This document shows, piece after piece, positions 47,601 to 50,600 of a stretch of DNA of 64,000 nucleotides (the first letter of the stretch is position 1; the number at the start of each line of letters is the position of its first letter). Origin of the DNA: Aquarana catesbeiana (taxonomy: Eukaryota > Chordata > Amphibia > Anura > Ranidae). The stretch lies in assembly GCF_042186555.1 (NCBI RefSeq), contig NC_133325.1, positions 96,348,110-96,412,109 on the forward strand, in the 5' to 3' direction. Made by a program: the position numbers and the translations under genes. Under the pieces are notes generated by a model, which did not search any database, was not told where the DNA came from, and was given only the letters and a program-made list of their open reading frames with translations.

Positions 47601-50600
47601 TGTAATATTTTTTCCAGATTGGATGAGCAGGACCACCCGCATGGATCAGCTTGCCCTAATGTTACAGACGCTCCTGATTCATACTCACCTGGATCCTCCC
47701 ACTCTGGCTGCTCCTGTACAACCAGTTTCGCAAGCCATCCCTGCTGCTCCTCTGGCCTCTGTGCAAGCACCCACCTCTAATATTACCTCTGTAAGAGGTA
47801 TGTCTGGTTTCTGCTCTGCTTCCCCAGCATTTTGGGGGCAATCCAGTTCAATGCAGAGGGTTTCTCAACCAGGTTGGAATATAAGATGCTACCCCAGGCG
47901 TTCCCTACAGACAGAAGCAGAGTAGGCTTCATTAATTCTTTGCTTTCTGATAGAACCTTGGCTTGGGCAAACCCTCTATGGGAGATGCAAAAATCTGTTG
48001 TCCGGAATTACCCTGAGTTTGTAGCCTTCTTAAAAGGATATTTGACGTTCCCGCTCGCTCCACTTCTGCTGCCAGAGGCCTCATGTCCATCAGAGTATGA
48101 GAACTGTTGCCGATTATGCCATTGAGTTCCATACTCTGGCAGCAGAGGTTGGTTGGAAGAATGAGGCCCTCATGGCTGCTTTTTCTCATGGTCTCTTGGA
48201 TAACATTAGTTAGTGCCAATTTTGGGAAAAAGCTATATTTTTCACTTTTTGCTATAATAAATACCCCCCGAAAAATATATAAAAAAAACTAATTTCTTCC
48301 TCAGTTTAGGCCGATATACATTCTACTACATATTTTTGGTAAAAAATAAATAAAAAATAAGCGTATATTGATTGGTTTGTGCAAACGTTATAGCGTCTAG
48401 AAAATAGGGGATAGATTTGTGACATTTTTATAAATTTTATTTTTCCTACTAATGGCGGTGATCTGCGATTTTTATCGGGACTGCGACATTGTGGCGGACA
48501 GATCAGACACTCTTGACACTATTTTGGGACCACTGACATTTATACAGCGATCAGAGCTAAAAATAGTCACTGATTACTGTATAAACGTCACTGGCAGGTA
48601 AGGGGTTAAACACTAGGGGGAGATCAAGGGGTTAACTGTGTTCCTTGAGTGTGTTCTAACTGTAGGGGGGGATGGGCTACCTAGGACATTACAGAGATCA
48701 CTGCTCCCGATGACAGGGAGCAGTAGATCTGTCATGTCACTAGGCAGAACAGGGAAATGCCTTGTTTACAACACTGCTGTTGCTACACTGGAATTACAAG
48801 TAGTGTTGTCAGCTCTGTCTGGTTCTCTTCTGATGGGCTACACCTCCTTCTCTACTCATGTCCTGGTTCTCCTGTAGTGCAGCAGGGGAGAATTTAGGCA
48901 GGGCTGACAACACTGCTTAAGATTTTAGTGCAGCAGGGGCAGCATATTTGGCCCAAACAGAAGGTTGGGAGCTCCCTGGAATTCTGGCAGGTCAACATAT
49001 ATTTTCTATACTTGCAGGGTTGTTAAAGGGACGCAGCACGGGGGAAATATACTGTATTGCATAGGTGTACTGAATGTTTTTTTTTTTTGCTCACACACTT
49101 AAGGTGGAAGTAAACCCTCCTATCGTTTTCAGCCAAGGAAGCTGCCATCTTGGCCTCTGTTTGATCTACAACTACCATGATACCAAATGTGATCAGCTAT
49201 GACACCAGCCATTGGATGGTTTGACAGTTTTGTTAAGAGCACAACCAATGGGAGTGTTACATTCCCGGCATGTGCCGAAAATGTAACTGTTTTTTAAAAA
49301 TATTAAATGGATGGGTTTACCTCCGCTTTAAAAGGTGACATTGCATGTGTAAGTGCAGTTTTGGTAGAATGAGACAAACTATCATGATTATAGGGAAAAT
49401 GGAAGAATAGTAATAGATGGCAAGAATACAAAGGTTATTTATTATATGCTATACCTTCAAATGACTCTTTGAATTTCACAATATTGGGGTGCTTCATCTT
49501 TGCCAGAAGAATGGCTTCTTGTCTGGAATCCTGACTTGCCCCTGATGACTGAGAACATAAATTTTGAAATTCTTTAACTTTAGTGCTGAACTCTGGTACA
49601 TAACCATAAAATAAAAATGCTTATCATGTCTTGTAACAGTGATAAAAGACAAATGACATTAGTTTCACTTTTATTTACTTTACCTGATCTACAACGTAAT
49701 TGTAAATGTCAAATTTAAAATCCTAGGATTTCATAACTCATTCATTCATTGCATCTAACAAAAATTCTGCTACTAAAAGTTGGTATCACTACCACAGTAG
49801 TGTCATACTTGACAAATCTCATTTACATTATTCAATATATTTTACATGAAGGAATATAAAAGAAAAAACACAGAAAAACGGATGTTCTGCTCATGGCAAC
49901 CATTCAGATTGTGCAGAGCTTTAGGCACAAAGGGGTTGATTTACTAAAACTGGAGAGTGTAAAACCTGGTGCAGCTCTGCATAGAAACCAATCAGCTTCC
50001 AGTTTTTTTGTCAACGCTGAAAGTGCAACTAAAGGCAAAACTTTTTTTTTTTAGTTTTTGAATAGAGTGGAGAAGGATTAAAACACCTGTCAGTTTTTAT
50101 TGCTTTCTCTGCCACTGTTAACAATTTGTCGACCAGCTCACGCCGATATACGTCGGCAGAATGGCACGGGTGCGCAAAACGATGTACCCGTACGTCACTC
50201 CGTCATCGGCGGCTAGCGGGTGTGTACACGCCACCGAAGTGGGAGCATGCCCGCAGGTCCCGCAGACTCGATGTCCGCCAGTGGCCCGCGATCGAGGCAC
50301 GGAGAGGCAGAATGGGGAGATGCCTATGTAAACAAGGCATTTCCCTGTTCCGCTTAGCAACATGACAGGGATCTACTGCTCCCAGCGATCGAGAGCAGTG
50401 ATATCTGTCATGTTCTAGTGAGCCCATCCCCCCTACAGTTAGAACACACTGAGGGAACACACTTAACCCCTTGATCGCCCCCCCCCTAGTGTTTGACCCC
50501 TTCCCTGACATTTACACAGTAATCAGTGCATTTTTATAGCACCGATTGCTGTATAAATGACAATGGTCCCAAAATAGTGTCAAAAATGTCCGATATGTCC

